From: Arthrobacter sp. 260
Lineage (GTDB): Bacteria > Actinomycetota > Actinomycetes > Actinomycetales > Micrococcaceae
Length of the DNA: 64,000 nt
Assembly: GCF_013116745.1 (NCBI RefSeq)
Contig: NZ_JABFOE010000001.1
Span: forward strand, 124,001-188,000
Direction of reading: 5' to 3'
The position numbers and the translations under genes were made by a program. How positions within the stretch are numbered: position 1 is the first letter of the stretch; every line of letters begins with the position of its first letter. Positions 24,737 to 33,899 of the stretch are shown piece by piece. Under the pieces are notes generated by a model. That model was not told the DNA's origin. It made no database searches and worked only from the letters and a program-made list of their open reading frames with translations.

Positions 24737-25954
24737 ATGGCAGAATTCAAGCAGTCGACTAAGCTCCACAACGTTCTCTACGACATTAGGGGGCCGCTGC
24801 TCGATCATGCCAAGTTCATGGAGGCGGAGGGACACCGGATCCTGAAGCTCAACATCGGGAATCCGGCGCCATTCGGGTTCGAGGCCCCGGAAGCGATCCT
24901 GGTCGATATGATCCGCCACCTCCCGAAAGCGCAGGGCTACAGCGATTCCCGGGGCATCTTCTCCGCCCGGACCGCTGTGGTGCAGTACTACCAAAGCCAC
25001 GGCCTCACCCACATGGACGTCGACGACGTCTACCTGGGGAACGGGGTCAGCGAACTGATCACCCTCTCGCTGCAGGCGCTGCTCAATAACGGCGACGAGA
25101 TCCTGGTGCCCACCCCCGACTATCCCCTCTGGACTGCCTCAGTGAGTTTGGCCGGGGGGACCGCGGTGCACTACCTCTGTGACGAGGAGAATCACTGGTG
25201 GCCCGATCTGGAAGACCTGGCCTCCAAGATCACCAGCCGCACCAAGGGGATTGTGTTGATCAATCCCAACAACCCAACCGGTGCCGTTTACCCCCGGTCG
25301 ATCATCGAGGGCATGGTGAAGCTGGCGCGTGAGCACGGTCTTATCATCTTCGCCGACGAGATCTACGAGAAGATCCTGTACGACGACGCCGTCCACATCA
25401 ACGCGGCCACCGTCACCGGCGACGACGTCCTGTGCCTGACCTTCAGTGGCCTGTCGAAGGCCTACCGGATTGCCGGATTCCGGAGTGGGTGGATGGCGAT
25501 CACCGGGCCCAAGCACCAGGCTGCCGATTACATCGAGGGCATCAACCTCCTCGCGAATATGAGGCTGTGTGCCAACGTGCCGGCCCAGCATGCGATCCAG
25601 ACGGCACTCGGTGGCCACCAGAGCATCAATGACCTCATCCTGCCCGGGGGCCGGCTGAGGCAGCAGCGGGACAAGGCCTACCAGCTGTTGAACGAGATAC
25701 CCGGGGTCAGCTGTGAACTCGCCCAGGGAGCCCTCTACCTGTTCCCGAGGCTGGACCCAGAGGTGTACCCGATCAAGGACGACGAGCAGTTTGCCCTCGA
25801 CCTGCTCAAACAGCAGAAGATCCTGATTTCCCATGGCCGGGCCTTCAACTGGATCAACCCTGACCACTTCCGCATGGTGACTCTGCCCAATGTTGACGAT
25901 CTTGAGGACGCCATTGGCCGGCTGGCCGAGTTCCTGAGTACCTACAAGCCCTAG
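24737..25954 (+). CDS. PLP-dependent aminotransferase, AlaA-like
   Basis: A 405-residue fold-type I aminotransferase. Landmarks are GNPAPFGF near the N-terminus, NPNNPTGAVYP, ADEIYEKILYD, the PLP lysine in SGLSKAYRIAGFRSGW and the substrate-binding Arg in the HFRMVTLPNV region. The order and spacing match the AlaA/AlaC branch (glutamate-pyruvate transaminase) and the sequence has the characteristic start FKQSTKLHNVLYDIRGP. It lies between rsgA and a PPK2 gene, the latter 21 bases downstream. Confidence 0.92.
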   Translation: MAEFKQSTKLHNVLYDIRGPLLDHAKFMEAEGHRILKLNIGNPAPFGFEAPEAILVDMIRHLPKAQGYSDSRGIFSARTAVVQYYQSHGLTHMDVDDVYLGNGVSELITLSLQALLNNGDEILVPTPDYPLWTASVSLAGGTAVHYLCDEENHWWPDLEDLASKITSRTKGIVLINPNNPTGAVYPRSIIEGMVKLAREHGLIIFADEIYEKILYDDAVHINAATVTGDDVLCLTFSGLSKAYRIAGFRSGWMAITGPKHQAADYIEGINLLANMRLCANVPAQHAIQTALGGHQSINDLILPGGRLRQQRDKAYQLLNEIPGVSCELAQGALYLFPRLDPEVYPIKDDEQFALDLLKQQKILISHGRAFNWINPDHFRMVTLPNVDDLEDAIGRLAEFLSTYKP

Positions 25955-25975
25955 TCCGTCTTCGAAAGGACCACG

Positions 25976-26830
25976 ATGCCGTCAGCGCCCGCGTTCAAGA
26001 CAAGCCCCACCCAAGGCCTTCTGGCGGGGCCGGATGTGGACCTGGCTTCGATCCGGCCGCGCTCCACCCCGGGGTTTTCAGGTGGCAAGAAGAAGGGCAA
26101 AGCCAAACTCGCTGAGGGGAACGCCCAGCTTTCGGACCTGCAGGAAAAACTGTTCGCCGAGAGCAGGTTCGGCAGCGAGATCTCCCTGCTGGTGGTTCTG
26201 CAGGCGATGGACACGGCGGGCAAAGGCGGGATCGTCCGCCATGTGGTGGGGGCCGTAGATCCGCAGGGCGTGAAGCACTATGCCTTCAAGGCTCCCACCC
26301 GCGCCGAGAAGCGCCATGACTTCCTGTGGCGTGTCAGGAAACAGCTTCCCGGGCCGGGGATCATCGGCGTTTTCGACCGGTCTCACTATGAGGACGTGCT
26401 GATCCAGCGGGTCCGCGGGATGGCGGAGCCCGCAACGATTGAGGAGCGGTACGGCATCATCCGCGACTTCGAGGCCGGGCTGACGGAGAGCGGCACCCGC
26501 ATTATCAAGGTGATGCTTCATATCAGCCCGGAGGAACAGAAGGAACGCCTGACGGAGCGGCTGAAACGCAAGGACAAGCACTGGAAGTACAACACCGGTG
26601 ACCTTGACGAGCGTCAGCTGTGGGATGAGTACCAGGTGGCCTACCAGATAGCCATCGAGCGGACGGCTACCCCCGACGCCCCGTGGTACGTGGTTCCGGC
26701 GGACCGCAAGTGGTATGCCCGTATTGCGGTGCAGCAGTTGATCATCGATGCGCTGCAGGACATGCAGCTGAGCTGGCCGCGCGCCGATTTCGACGTCGCG
26801 GCAGAGAAGGCACGGCTGGCGAATTCCTGA
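25976..26830 (+). CDS. PPK2 family polyphosphate kinase
   Basis: A 284-residue single-domain PPK2. It has the Walker A-like QAMDTAGKGG, FDRSHYEDVLIQRV (Walker B-type with the acidic pair), and the lid region SPEEQKERLTERLKRKDKHWKYN. These enzymes move phosphate between polyphosphate and nucleotides; the subclass (AMP, ADP or both as acceptor) cannot be set from sequence alone, though the single-domain size fits class I or III. ATG start with GAAAGGA upstream. Confidence 0.92.
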   Translation: MPSAPAFKTSPTQGLLAGPDVDLASIRPRSTPGFSGGKKKGKAKLAEGNAQLSDLQEKLFAESRFGSEISLLVVLQAMDTAGKGGIVRHVVGAVDPQGVKHYAFKAPTRAEKRHDFLWRVRKQLPGPGIIGVFDRSHYEDVLIQRVRGMAEPATIEERYGIIRDFEAGLTESGTRIIKVMLHISPEEQKERLTERLKRKDKHWKYNTGDLDERQLWDEYQVAYQIAIERTATPDAPWYVVPADRKWYARIAVQQLIIDALQDMQLSWPRADFDVAAEKARLANS

Positions 26831-26900
26831 CCCGGTTCCGCCCGGCGGTCAGCTAGGCAGCGCCACGTCGTGGTTCAGCGTTGCCCGGTGATATGCCGGT

Positions 26901-27152
26901 TTAGCCCGACTGTTCGGCCTTGTCCCGCGCCGCGGCGAGACGCTTCTTGGCGCCTTCGAGCCAGGATTCGCAGTGATCAGCCAGGGCCTCACCGCGCTCC
27001 CACAGGGCGAGCGAGCGCTCCAGCGTCACCCCGCCGGCCTCGAGCTGGCTGACGACGGCGACGAGTTGCTCCCGGGCCTGCTCGTAGGACAGGGAACTGA
27101 CATCTGCATCCGGTCCGGTCTCACCGGTCGATGGCGCTGTGGGTTGGCTCAT
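26901..27152 (-). CDS. xseB: Exodeoxyribonuclease VII small subunit
   Basis: An 83-residue helical protein. The family core is LSYEQAREQLVAVVSQLEAGGVTLERSLALWERGEALADHCE; the opening ~20 residues are disordered. It forms exonuclease VII with XseA, degrading single-stranded DNA. It overlaps xseA by 4 bases (ATGA). Confidence 0.93.
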   Translation of the reverse strand: MSQPTAPSTGETGPDADVSSLSYEQAREQLVAVVSQLEAGGVTLERSLALWERGEALADHCESWLEGAKKRLAAARDKAEQSG

Positions 27153-28501
27153 GGGATGTCCTTCGGTTCGGTGGAGGGAGATACGTGGCTGGGGGCGAGC
27201 GCTGACGCGGCCAGGTCGCCGCGCGCCAACCGGATTTTAAGCAGAGTCCCAGCGGTGACGGTTGCAGCATCACGGGCGACGGACCCGTCAGCCAGTTGGA
27301 CCACCGCATACCCGCGGTCAAGGGTGTTCTGCGGCGACAGTGCCCTCACCTGTGACCGTAGGTGGTGCACCCGGTCGATGTCGCGGGCCACTGCCGAGGT
27401 GACAGCCTGGCGTGCCCGTCCACGCCACCGTTCGACGTCCTCCACCCGCACTGACACCATGCCCTCGGGCTGGGCCAGGACCGGGCGGGATCGCAGATGG
27501 GTGAGACGCTCCGTTTCCCTGGACACCAGTGTGTCGATGGCGCGTGACAACTGTGCGCGCGACTGGCGGATCCGCTGAAACTCCTCGGCGACGTCGGGAA
27601 CCACACGCTTCGCGGCATCGGTGGGGGTGGAAGCCCGCAGATCAGCGACTTCATCGATCAGTGGACGGTCGGCCTCATGACCGATCGCGCTGACAACCGG
27701 GGTACGGGTGGCAGCGACGGCCCTGACCATCTCCTCGCTGCTGAACGGCAGGAGGTCTTCCAATGACCCGCCGCCGCGGGTGATGATGATGACGTCGACG
27801 CTGGGGTGGGCATCGAGCTCTGCCAGAGCAGCGGTCACCTGGCCCACACACCCCACCCCCTGGACGGCGACTTCGCGGATTTCGAACTCCACGGCGGGCC
27901 AGCGAAGACTGGCATTGCGCAGGACGTCCTTCATGGCATCCGATCCGCGACCGGTGATCAGGCCAATCCGGTGGGGCAGCAGCGGCAGGGGCTTGCGCAG
28001 CCGCGCGGCGAACAGGCCCTCCGCTGCCAGCAACTGGCGAAGGCGTTCAATTCTGGCCAGCAGGTCGCCCAGTCCCACCTGCCGGATCTGCCAGGTCTGC
28101 ATGGACAACCGTCCGGTCTTCAACCAGAAATCGGGCTTGAGTTGCGCCACCACGCGCGAACCGTGCTCGAGGGGAAGCTCCAGCCGGGACAGCACATTGC
28201 CCCGGATGGTCAGGGGCAGCGACACCTCTGCGTCGACATCCCGCAGCGTCACGAAACACATGTTTGACCGGCGGTTGACCTCGATCACCTGTCCCTCCAC
28301 CCACGCAGCGGGGGCCCGCTCAAGGTGGGCCTTGAGTTTCTCGGACAGAAGATGGAGGGGCCACGGGCGATCGGCGGTGGTCTCGGCGGCCGTGGCGGGC
28401 GGCGTCGTCGGCCCGCCTTGCCTGGCGTCAACCAGCGGAGGCGTCCCGGTTGGCGCACCCGCAGCGAAGTTTGGCGGCTGCGCCGCTCCTTCGTTCTTCA
28501 T
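27149..28501 (-). CDS. xseA: Exodeoxyribonuclease VII large subunit
   Basis: A 450-residue catalytic subunit of exonuclease VII. A Pro/Ala-rich lead of ~45 residues precedes the OB-fold (WVEGQVIEVNRRSNMCFVTLRD), followed by the nuclease domain with GLITGRGSDAMKDVLR, IITRGGGSLEDLLPFSSE and PVVSAIGHEADRPLIDEVADLRASTPTDAAKRVVPD, all family hallmarks. The C-terminus is a coiled coil ending LDRGYAVVQLADG. It is in an operon with xseB, so ssDNA processing and repair is its expected role. Confidence 0.95.
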   Translation of the reverse strand: MKNEGAAQPPNFAAGAPTGTPPLVDARQGGPTTPPATAAETTADRPWPLHLLSEKLKAHLERAPAAWVEGQVIEVNRRSNMCFVTLRDVDAEVSLPLTIRGNVLSRLELPLEHGSRVVAQLKPDFWLKTGRLSMQTWQIRQVGLGDLLARIERLRQLLAAEGLFAARLRKPLPLLPHRIGLITGRGSDAMKDVLRNASLRWPAVEFEIREVAVQGVGCVGQVTAALAELDAHPSVDVIIITRGGGSLEDLLPFSSEEMVRAVAATRTPVVSAIGHEADRPLIDEVADLRASTPTDAAKRVVPDVAEEFQRIRQSRAQLSRAIDTLVSRETERLTHLRSRPVLAQPEGMVSVRVEDVERWRGRARQAVTSAVARDIDRVHHLRSQVRALSPQNTLDRGYAVVQLADGSVARDAATVTAGTLLKIRLARGDLAASALAPSHVSPSTEPKDIP

Positions 28502-28682
28502 TAGTTGACACTCCCAACGCTCGTGGCGGGAACAGGCGGTAGACCTTCCACACGCACACCTGTTCCCCTAATGTCTATCAGCTTGCACCCCCTCTGGGTG
28601 TCCACGCCGGGTAGGTGTGGAGGAATAGTGGTGTAGGAAGTGCATAATCGATACTTCTGCCACTACAAGCCAGGGACGACAC

Positions 28683-29555
28683 ATGCGGACAGTCGGTGCA
28701 GCACTCTTGGTGCTGATCGCGGTGGTACTTGCGGGCGTCGCCCTGCCGGGTGCCTGGATCGAACGGAACCTCGTGCAGGCTGACGGTTTTGTTGAACTCG
28801 CCGGGCCGCTCGGCGCTGATCCCGAGTTCCAGGCCCAGCTGACGGACGCTCTCGCCACTGAGGCGACCACGGCCGCCGAGCTTCCGCCAGCGCTCGCGGA
28901 CATCATCGAGCCCTTGATCGCTGATGCGGCAGCCACCGTCGCTGCCCTGCCGGGGTACCCCGCGGCCTGGGACGATACGCTGCGCCGCTCCCATGAGCTG
29001 AGCTTTCCGACCGAGGTGAATCTGGGCACCGGGGTGGAGTCGCCCCAACCCCTCAGGCTCGATCTGACCCCCGTGCTGTCACTTGCGCTCCAGGAGGTCG
29101 GCTCGGGAATCGGTATTGAGGTTCCGGAACCCGCTGAGACCTTGATCGAGATCGGTCCGGCAGAGCAACAGGCGTCTCTGGGGCAGTTGGCAGCCGTCTC
29201 TGGTCTGTGGCCCGTCCTGCTGATCGCAGCCGGGATTAGCGCACTGCTTGCCATGGTCGTTGCCCGGCGGCGCGGCACGACGCTGGCACTGCTCGGCGTC
29301 GGGATCGCTGTCGTCGGTGGGCTCTACTGGCTGGCCTCCGGCGCGGCGCCGGGAGCCGTCGAACAGTTGCGTGTGCAGAATGCCGCCATTGAAAGTCCCA
29401 TTGCTGCACTGTTCAGGGAGGGCCTGGTAGCGAGGGCTGTAGAAGATGCCCAGCCGCTGGCATTGGCAGTCGTCGGAGTGGGAGTGGTGTGCTGTGTGGT
29501 GGGTGTGGCGGCGAGACTCCTTGGCGGCGGACGGCGTCGGGCCCAGCCGGCCTAG
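28683..29555 (+). CDS. Membrane protein of unknown function
   Basis: A 290-residue protein. There is an N-terminal helix (~3-25), an extracytoplasmic domain of about 150 residues rich in Ala, Glu and Pro, and three helices at about 176-198, 202-220 and 256-278, ending in a short basic tail (GGGRRRAQPA). The layout resembles uncharacterised actinobacterial proteins found beside xseA/ispH. No enzyme motif is visible. It is divergent from xseA; the 181-base gap between them presumably holds both promoters. Confidence 0.75.
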   Translation: MRTVGAALLVLIAVVLAGVALPGAWIERNLVQADGFVELAGPLGADPEFQAQLTDALATEATTAAELPPALADIIEPLIADAAATVAALPGYPAAWDDTLRRSHELSFPTEVNLGTGVESPQPLRLDLTPVLSLALQEVGSGIGIEVPEPAETLIEIGPAEQQASLGQLAAVSGLWPVLLIAAGISALLAMVVARRRGTTLALLGVGIAVVGGLYWLASGAAPGAVEQLRVQNAAIESPIAALFREGLVARAVEDAQPLALAVVGVGVVCCVVGVAARLLGGGRRRAQPA

Positions 29556-29697
29556 CTGCGAGGGACCGACCGAGCGGATCAGCGCAGCCGGGCTGACCCT
29601 GATTGACCCACCCGGATTAGCCCACGCAGGGTTAGCTCTGAGCGGATCACAGCTGGCGGCTTCGGGTAGTGCGGCTTCGAGCCGTTAGCATTGAAGG

Positions 29698-30783
29698 ATG
29701 ACCAGCACAGCCGTCTCAGTGCCCATGCCTTCGGTACCTCGGAGGCGGCGTTCGCCTGCCGAGATCGACGCCGCGCAGCCCGTCGAGGGGGGACGCAAAG
29801 TCCTGCTTGCCGCTCCGCGCGGTTACTGTGCCGGAGTGGACCGGGCCGTGATCGCCGTCGAAAAGGCGCTGGAACACTACGGTGCCCCGGTGTACGTCCG
29901 CAAGCAGATTGTTCACAATCTGCACGTGGTCAGCACCCTGGAGGCCAAGGGTGCCATCTTCGTTGAAGAGAACGAGGAAGTGCCCGAGGGGGCACTGGTG
30001 GTCTTTTCCGCTCACGGAGTGTCACCTGCAGTGATCCAGTCGGCCGAAGACCGGGGGCTGCGAACCATTGATGCGACCTGCCCGCTGGTCACCAAGGTCC
30101 ATAAGGAAGCTGTCCGTTTCGCGCGCGACGATTTCGATATCCTGCTGATCGGCCATGAGGGACATGAAGAAGTCGAGGGAACCGCGGGGGAGGCGCCCGA
30201 CCACATCCAGATCGTCAATGGGCCCGAAGACGTGGACAAGGTAACGGTGCGCGATCCTGAGCGGGTGATCTGGTTGTCCCAGACCACGCTGAGCGTCGAC
30301 GAGACCATGCTGACCGTCAACCTCCTGAAGGAGCGGTTCCCCACCCTGCAGGATCCCCCCAGCGACGACATCTGTTACGCCACTTCGAACCGTCAGGCCG
30401 CGATCAAGAAGATATCGCCCAGTTCAGACCTGGTGATTGTCGTGGGGTCGGCCAACTCGTCGAACTCCGTGCGGCTGGTGGAAGTGGCACTTGAGTACGG
30501 CGCCAAGGCATCCTACCGGGTCGACTTCGCCAACGAGGTTGACGAAACCTGGTTCGAGGGTGTCTCGACGATCGGCGTGACCTCGGGAGCGTCAGTGCCC
30601 GACAACCTGGTTCAGGACGTGCTGCGTCTGCTGGCCGAGTACGGGTACGGCGACGTCGAGGAAGTGGTGACGGCTGAGGAGGACATCATCTTCTCGCTGC
30701 CCAAGGAGATCCGCGCCACCCTGAAGGCAATGGGGGACTCCACCAGCGGTGTCGGTGGCAGAGGACCCCGGCCGAAGCGCTGA
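29698..30783 (+). CDS. ispH: 4-hydroxy-3-methylbut-2-enyl diphosphate reductase
   Basis: A 361-residue iron-sulfur enzyme of the MEP pathway, making IPP and DMAPP. The three cluster cysteines lie in [24 protein letters not shown] and [11 protein letters not shown]; the active-site motifs VHN, HGV, GHEGHEE and SQTTLS are present, as is [13 protein letters not shown] disordered lead of ~30 residues precedes the conserved [10 protein letters not shown]. The start is ATG with GAAGG upstream. Confidence 0.96.
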   Translation: MTSTAVSVPMPSVPRRRRSPAEIDAAQPVEGGRKVLLAAPRGYCAGVDRAVIAVEKALEHYGAPVYVRKQIVHNLHVVSTLEAKGAIFVEENEEVPEGALVVFSAHGVSPAVIQSAEDRGLRTIDATCPLVTKVHKEAVRFARDDFDILLIGHEGHEEVEGTAGEAPDHIQIVNGPEDVDKVTVRDPERVIWLSQTTLSVDETMLTVNLLKERFPTLQDPPSDDICYATSNRQAAIKKISPSSDLVIVVGSANSSNSVRLVEVALEYGAKASYRVDFANEVDETWFEGVSTIGVTSGASVPDNLVQDVLRLLAEYGYGDVEEVVTAEEDIIFSLPKEIRATLKAMGDSTSGVGGRGPRPKR

Positions 30784-30814
30784 TCTGCGATCATCGGCAT
30801 TTCCGCAGCCGTCC

Positions 30815-32113
30815 CTAAGCGCTGCGGCGGTCGTCGTCGCTGTTGGAGTTGCTCTCGTTCAGCAGTTCGGCAGCGCTCAGGAGCCGTGGCGTCGATTCCA
30901 CCGGCGACACCCGCAGCGGTCCGGACTTCTCTGCCGGCTGTGTCGAGTTGCCCAGTGATGCCGAGTTGCCCAGTGATGCCGAGTCGAAGTCGTTGATCCG
31001 TCGGGCTGTCGGCAGCACCCGTGTCTCTAGGGTCCCCACAAACGAGTTGTATTTCTCCACCGAGGATTTCAGCGAGTTGCCGAGCTTCGTGACGTGCTCG
31101 CCCATGGTGCCCAGCCGGTCGTACAGCTGCCGGGACAGATCGAAAAGCTCCTTGGCGTGCTCGGTCAGCACATCCTGCCGCCAGCTGTACGCCGCACCCT
31201 TGAGGATGGTCAGGAGCGACACCGGCGATGCCAGTGCGACATTGCGGGTAAACGCGTAGTCGAGGAGGCCCGGATCAGCCCGGAGTGCGGTGGAGAGCAC
31301 CGACTCCACCGGGATGAAACACACCACCAGCTCGGGGGTGTTCTCTACTCCGAGCCAGTACCTTTTCCGGGCCAGGGCATCAATGTGAGCGCGGAGAGCC
31401 TTCGCGTGCTGTCGCAGGAGGAGGTCCCGCTGGCCCGGTGCGTTTCCCTCGCCGGTCTCGGATCCTTCCGGTAGCTCATGGGCGTCAAGGAAGGCGGCCA
31501 GCGGTACTTTCGCATCCACCACCAGCTGTTTGCCGCCGGGCAGCTGCACAATCATGTCCGGCCTGGCAGCAGAATCCTTCGCGCCGGCGTTGAGGGTGAT
31601 AGTGGCCTGCTCCAGGAAATCGACGCGGGCCAACATCCCGGAGGCCTCCACCACCCGGCGCAACTGCACCTCACCCCACTGCCCGCGCGCGCTGTTGCTG
31701 CGGAGCGCAGCAGTCAGGGAATGAGTCGTGGACAGAAGCTGTGCATCCGAGTGCCTTGCCTCGCGGAGCTGCTCTGCGAGCTGGCCGAACTGTTCCACCC
31801 GGTCGCGTTCAAGAACACCCACCTGGGACTGCAGGTGGTTCAGCTTGTCCGCGACCGGCGCCAACGCACGCAACACCGACTGGTCGCCGACCGATCGATT
31901 GGTGAGGTCCCGGTTCTGGGCCACCAGCATCCGGTTCTCAGCAGTCGCCGTCGCCAGGGCTGCGGTGGTGCCGCCCAGACGGCCGCCGACGTCGTCCAGT
32001 TCCTCCGTCAGTCGCTGTATCCGGGGGCGAGCCGCCCAGCCCATGCCAGCGGCGCCGACTATTGCCCCAACAAGGAGCGCCAACACGATCAGAACCACAA
32101 TGAATCCATCCAT
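30815..32113 (-). CDS. rmuC: DNA recombination protein RmuC
   Basis: A 432-residue protein. An N-terminal membrane helix (~4-28) and a coiled coil (~30-120) precede the RmuC nuclease-like domain (ARGQWGEVQLRRVVEASGM; RPDMIVQLPGGKQLVVDAKVPLAAFLDA; CFIPVESVLSTALRADPGLLDYAFTRNV). The family limits recombination at inverted repeats; biochemical activity is not well defined. The C-terminus has a short repeated Leu-Gly-Asn-Ser-Ala-Ser motif (LGNSASLGNS), coded by a 15-base direct repeat. It is divergent from ychF. Confidence 0.93.
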   Translation of the reverse strand: MDGFIVVLIVLALLVGAIVGAAGMGWAARPRIQRLTEELDDVGGRLGGTTAALATATAENRMLVAQNRDLTNRSVGDQSVLRALAPVADKLNHLQSQVGVLERDRVEQFGQLAEQLREARHSDAQLLSTTHSLTAALRSNSARGQWGEVQLRRVVEASGMLARVDFLEQATITLNAGAKDSAARPDMIVQLPGGKQLVVDAKVPLAAFLDAHELPEGSETGEGNAPGQRDLLLRQHAKALRAHIDALARKRYWLGVENTPELVVCFIPVESVLSTALRADPGLLDYAFTRNVALASPVSLLTILKGAAYSWRQDVLTEHAKELFDLSRQLYDRLGTMGEHVTKLGNSLKSSVEKYNSFVGTLETRVLPTARRINDFDSASLGNSASLGNSTQPAEKSGPLRVSPVESTPRLLSAAELLNESNSNSDDDRRSA

Positions 32114-32199
32114 GGCACTACAGTGACAGTCGCCACCGACATTTTGTGGATCCGGCGGCGGCGCGGTGGAAGCCGGGGCAAACGGTAGACTCTATTCCC

Positions 32200-33285
32200 G
32201 TGGCTCTTACTATTGGCATCGTCGGACTGCCCAACGTCGGCAAATCAACCCTTTTCAACGCGCTAACCCGCAACAACGTGCTCGCAGCGAACTATCCGTT
32301 CGCAACGATCGAGCCGAACGTGGGGGTGGTCAGCCTGCCGGACGCGCGTCTTGGCCAGCTGGCTGAGATCTTCGGGTCGCAGCGCATCCTGCCCGCCACC
32401 GTCTCCTTCGTGGACATTGCGGGAATCGTCAAGGGTGCATCCGAGGGGGAGGGGCTGGGTAACCAGTTCCTGGCCAACATCCGGGAAGCCGAGGCCATCG
32501 CCCAGGTCATCCGCGTGTTCGACGATCCTGACGTGATTCATGTCGACGGCAAAGTCGACGCGCGCTCCGACATGGAGACCATCAACACCGAGTTGATCCT
32601 CGCCGACCTCCAGACCCTTGAGAAGGCCATTCCGCGGGTGGAAAAGGAAGTCAAGATCAAGAAGCGGGAACCTGCCCAGCTGGCTGCGATGATCGCGGCC
32701 CAGTCGGTGCTGGAACGCGGCGACACCATCTTCGCGTCGGTGGCGAAGGACAAGCTGGAGATGGAGCACCTGCGCGAGCTGAGCCTGCTCACCGCCAAGC
32801 CCTTCATCTACGTGTTCAACGCCGACGACTCTGTGCTGGGCAATGAGGAGAAGGAAGCGGAACTGCGCGAACTCGTCGCCCCCGCCGACTGCATCTTCCT
32901 CGACGCCAAACTCGAATCCGATCTGGTGGAACTGGATGAAGAGGAAGCCCGCGAGATGCTCGAGATGAATGGCCAGAGCGAATCGGGCCTTGACCAGCTG
33001 GCACACGTCGGTTTCCACACCCTCGGGCTGCAGACCTATCTGACGGCGGGCCCTAAGGAAACCCGGGCCTGGACCATCAACAAGGGTGCGACGGCGCCCG
33101 AAGCGGCAGGGGTCATCCACACCGACTTCCAGCGCGGCTTCATCAAGGCAGAGGTGGTGTCCTTTTCGGACCTCGTCGACGCCGGGTCTATGGCCGAAGC
33201 CAAGTCCCGCGGCAAGGTGCGCATCGAAGGCAAAGAGTACGTGATGGGCGACGGCGACGTCGTGGAGTTTAGGTTTAACGTGTAG
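32200..33285 (+). CDS. ychF: Redox-regulated ATPase YchF/OLA1
   Basis: A 361-residue Obg-family P-loop protein. It carries GIVGLPNVGKSTLFNAL (G1), FVDIAGIVKGASEGEGLGNQFL (G3 region) and VFNADD in the G4 position (the NxxD/E variant that gives ATP rather than GTP preference), then a TGS domain ending VEFRFNV. GTG 32200 gives the usual family length; an earlier ATG would add 18 non-conserved residues. The last seven codons use AGG and TTT, unlike the rest of the gene, and match a copy at 58356-58376: they come from the integrated element, which restores the C-terminus exactly. Confidence 0.96.
   Translation: MALTIGIVGLPNVGKSTLFNALTRNNVLAANYPFATIEPNVGVVSLPDARLGQLAEIFGSQRILPATVSFVDIAGIVKGASEGEGLGNQFLANIREAEAIAQVIRVFDDPDVIHVDGKVDARSDMETINTELILADLQTLEKAIPRVEKEVKIKKREPAQLAAMIAAQSVLERGDTIFASVAKDKLEMEHLRELSLLTAKPFIYVFNADDSVLGNEEKEAELRELVAPADCIFLDAKLESDLVELDEEEAREMLEMNGQSESGLDQLAHVGFHTLGLQTYLTAGPKETRAWTINKGATAPEAAGVIHTDFQRGFIKAEVVSFSDLVDAGSMAEAKSRGKVRIEGKEYVMGDGDVVEFRFNV
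33265..33285 (+). repeat. Attachment-site copy 1, left end of island in ychF
   Basis: GAGTTTAGGTTTAACGTGTAG encodes Glu-Phe-Arg-Phe-Asn-Val-stop. The 14-base core TTTAGGTTTAACGT (33268-33281) is identical at 58359-58372 and the following TAGT is also shared. A third copy with synonymous GC-rich codons lies at 59312-59332. I read it as the left junction of a genomic island (attL). Confidence 0.8.
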
Positions 33286-33899
33286 TTCCGTCGCGGAATA
33301 ACCTCTGCCGCACAGGGTAAGAAGTAAACCCTGTCGTGCCATCGGGGAATTCATCGAGACCGATGCCACTGACCGGTTAGCCAAAAGCAGTGACGGCTCT
33401 CAGGACCAGCTGGCGCCGAGTGGAATCGAGGTTTCGTCGCGGCTTCGAATCGACGCCGTCCGTGTGCGGAGCTTCAAGAGCCAATTGTGATCGGCCGTTT
33501 TCGGCTGCATCCAGAGCGCGACAATCACCCCGATCGTTGCTACCCATGAAGCCTTCTACCCCAGCACCAGGCCGGAGCCACTGTCCTAAGGACCGTTCAA
33601 ATGGAAGGCTCAAGGCGAGACCATCCAACCAACCTGCCGCGGCCATCGCTGCGCTCAAACGAGACAAGCATTGGATCATCCATTCACTCACCCAGATAAT
33701 TTTCGCGACTAGGCAGGGTTCCGGTGATGGACTAACTGTGGAGTACAGCCAGAACTGTACGTCGCAGGGCGCACCTGCACCCGCGGTTGCACCGCAGGAA
33801 GACACTGTAGTGGAAGGGCACAGGACATCCGACTTGTTCCTCCGCGGTGGGGGGCGAGGTTGACGAGGGAGGAAAGATCATCAAATCGGGTCTCACCTG
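33286..33899. other. Island left end, no recognisable gene
   Basis: 614 bases just inside the left junction. Open frames exist on both strands (33390-33863 plus, 33377-33805 minus) but both are Ser/Arg/Pro-rich, lack a convincing ribosome site and resemble nothing I know. An integrase gene might be expected here; none is visible, so this may be the remnant of one. Confidence 0.5.

Noticed and set aside
33377..33863. Open frames on both strands just inside the island's left end (157 and 142 codons)
   Set aside because: Both are Ser/Arg/Pro-rich, have no ribosome site and no recognisable motif, and lie opposite each other. Treated as non-coding.
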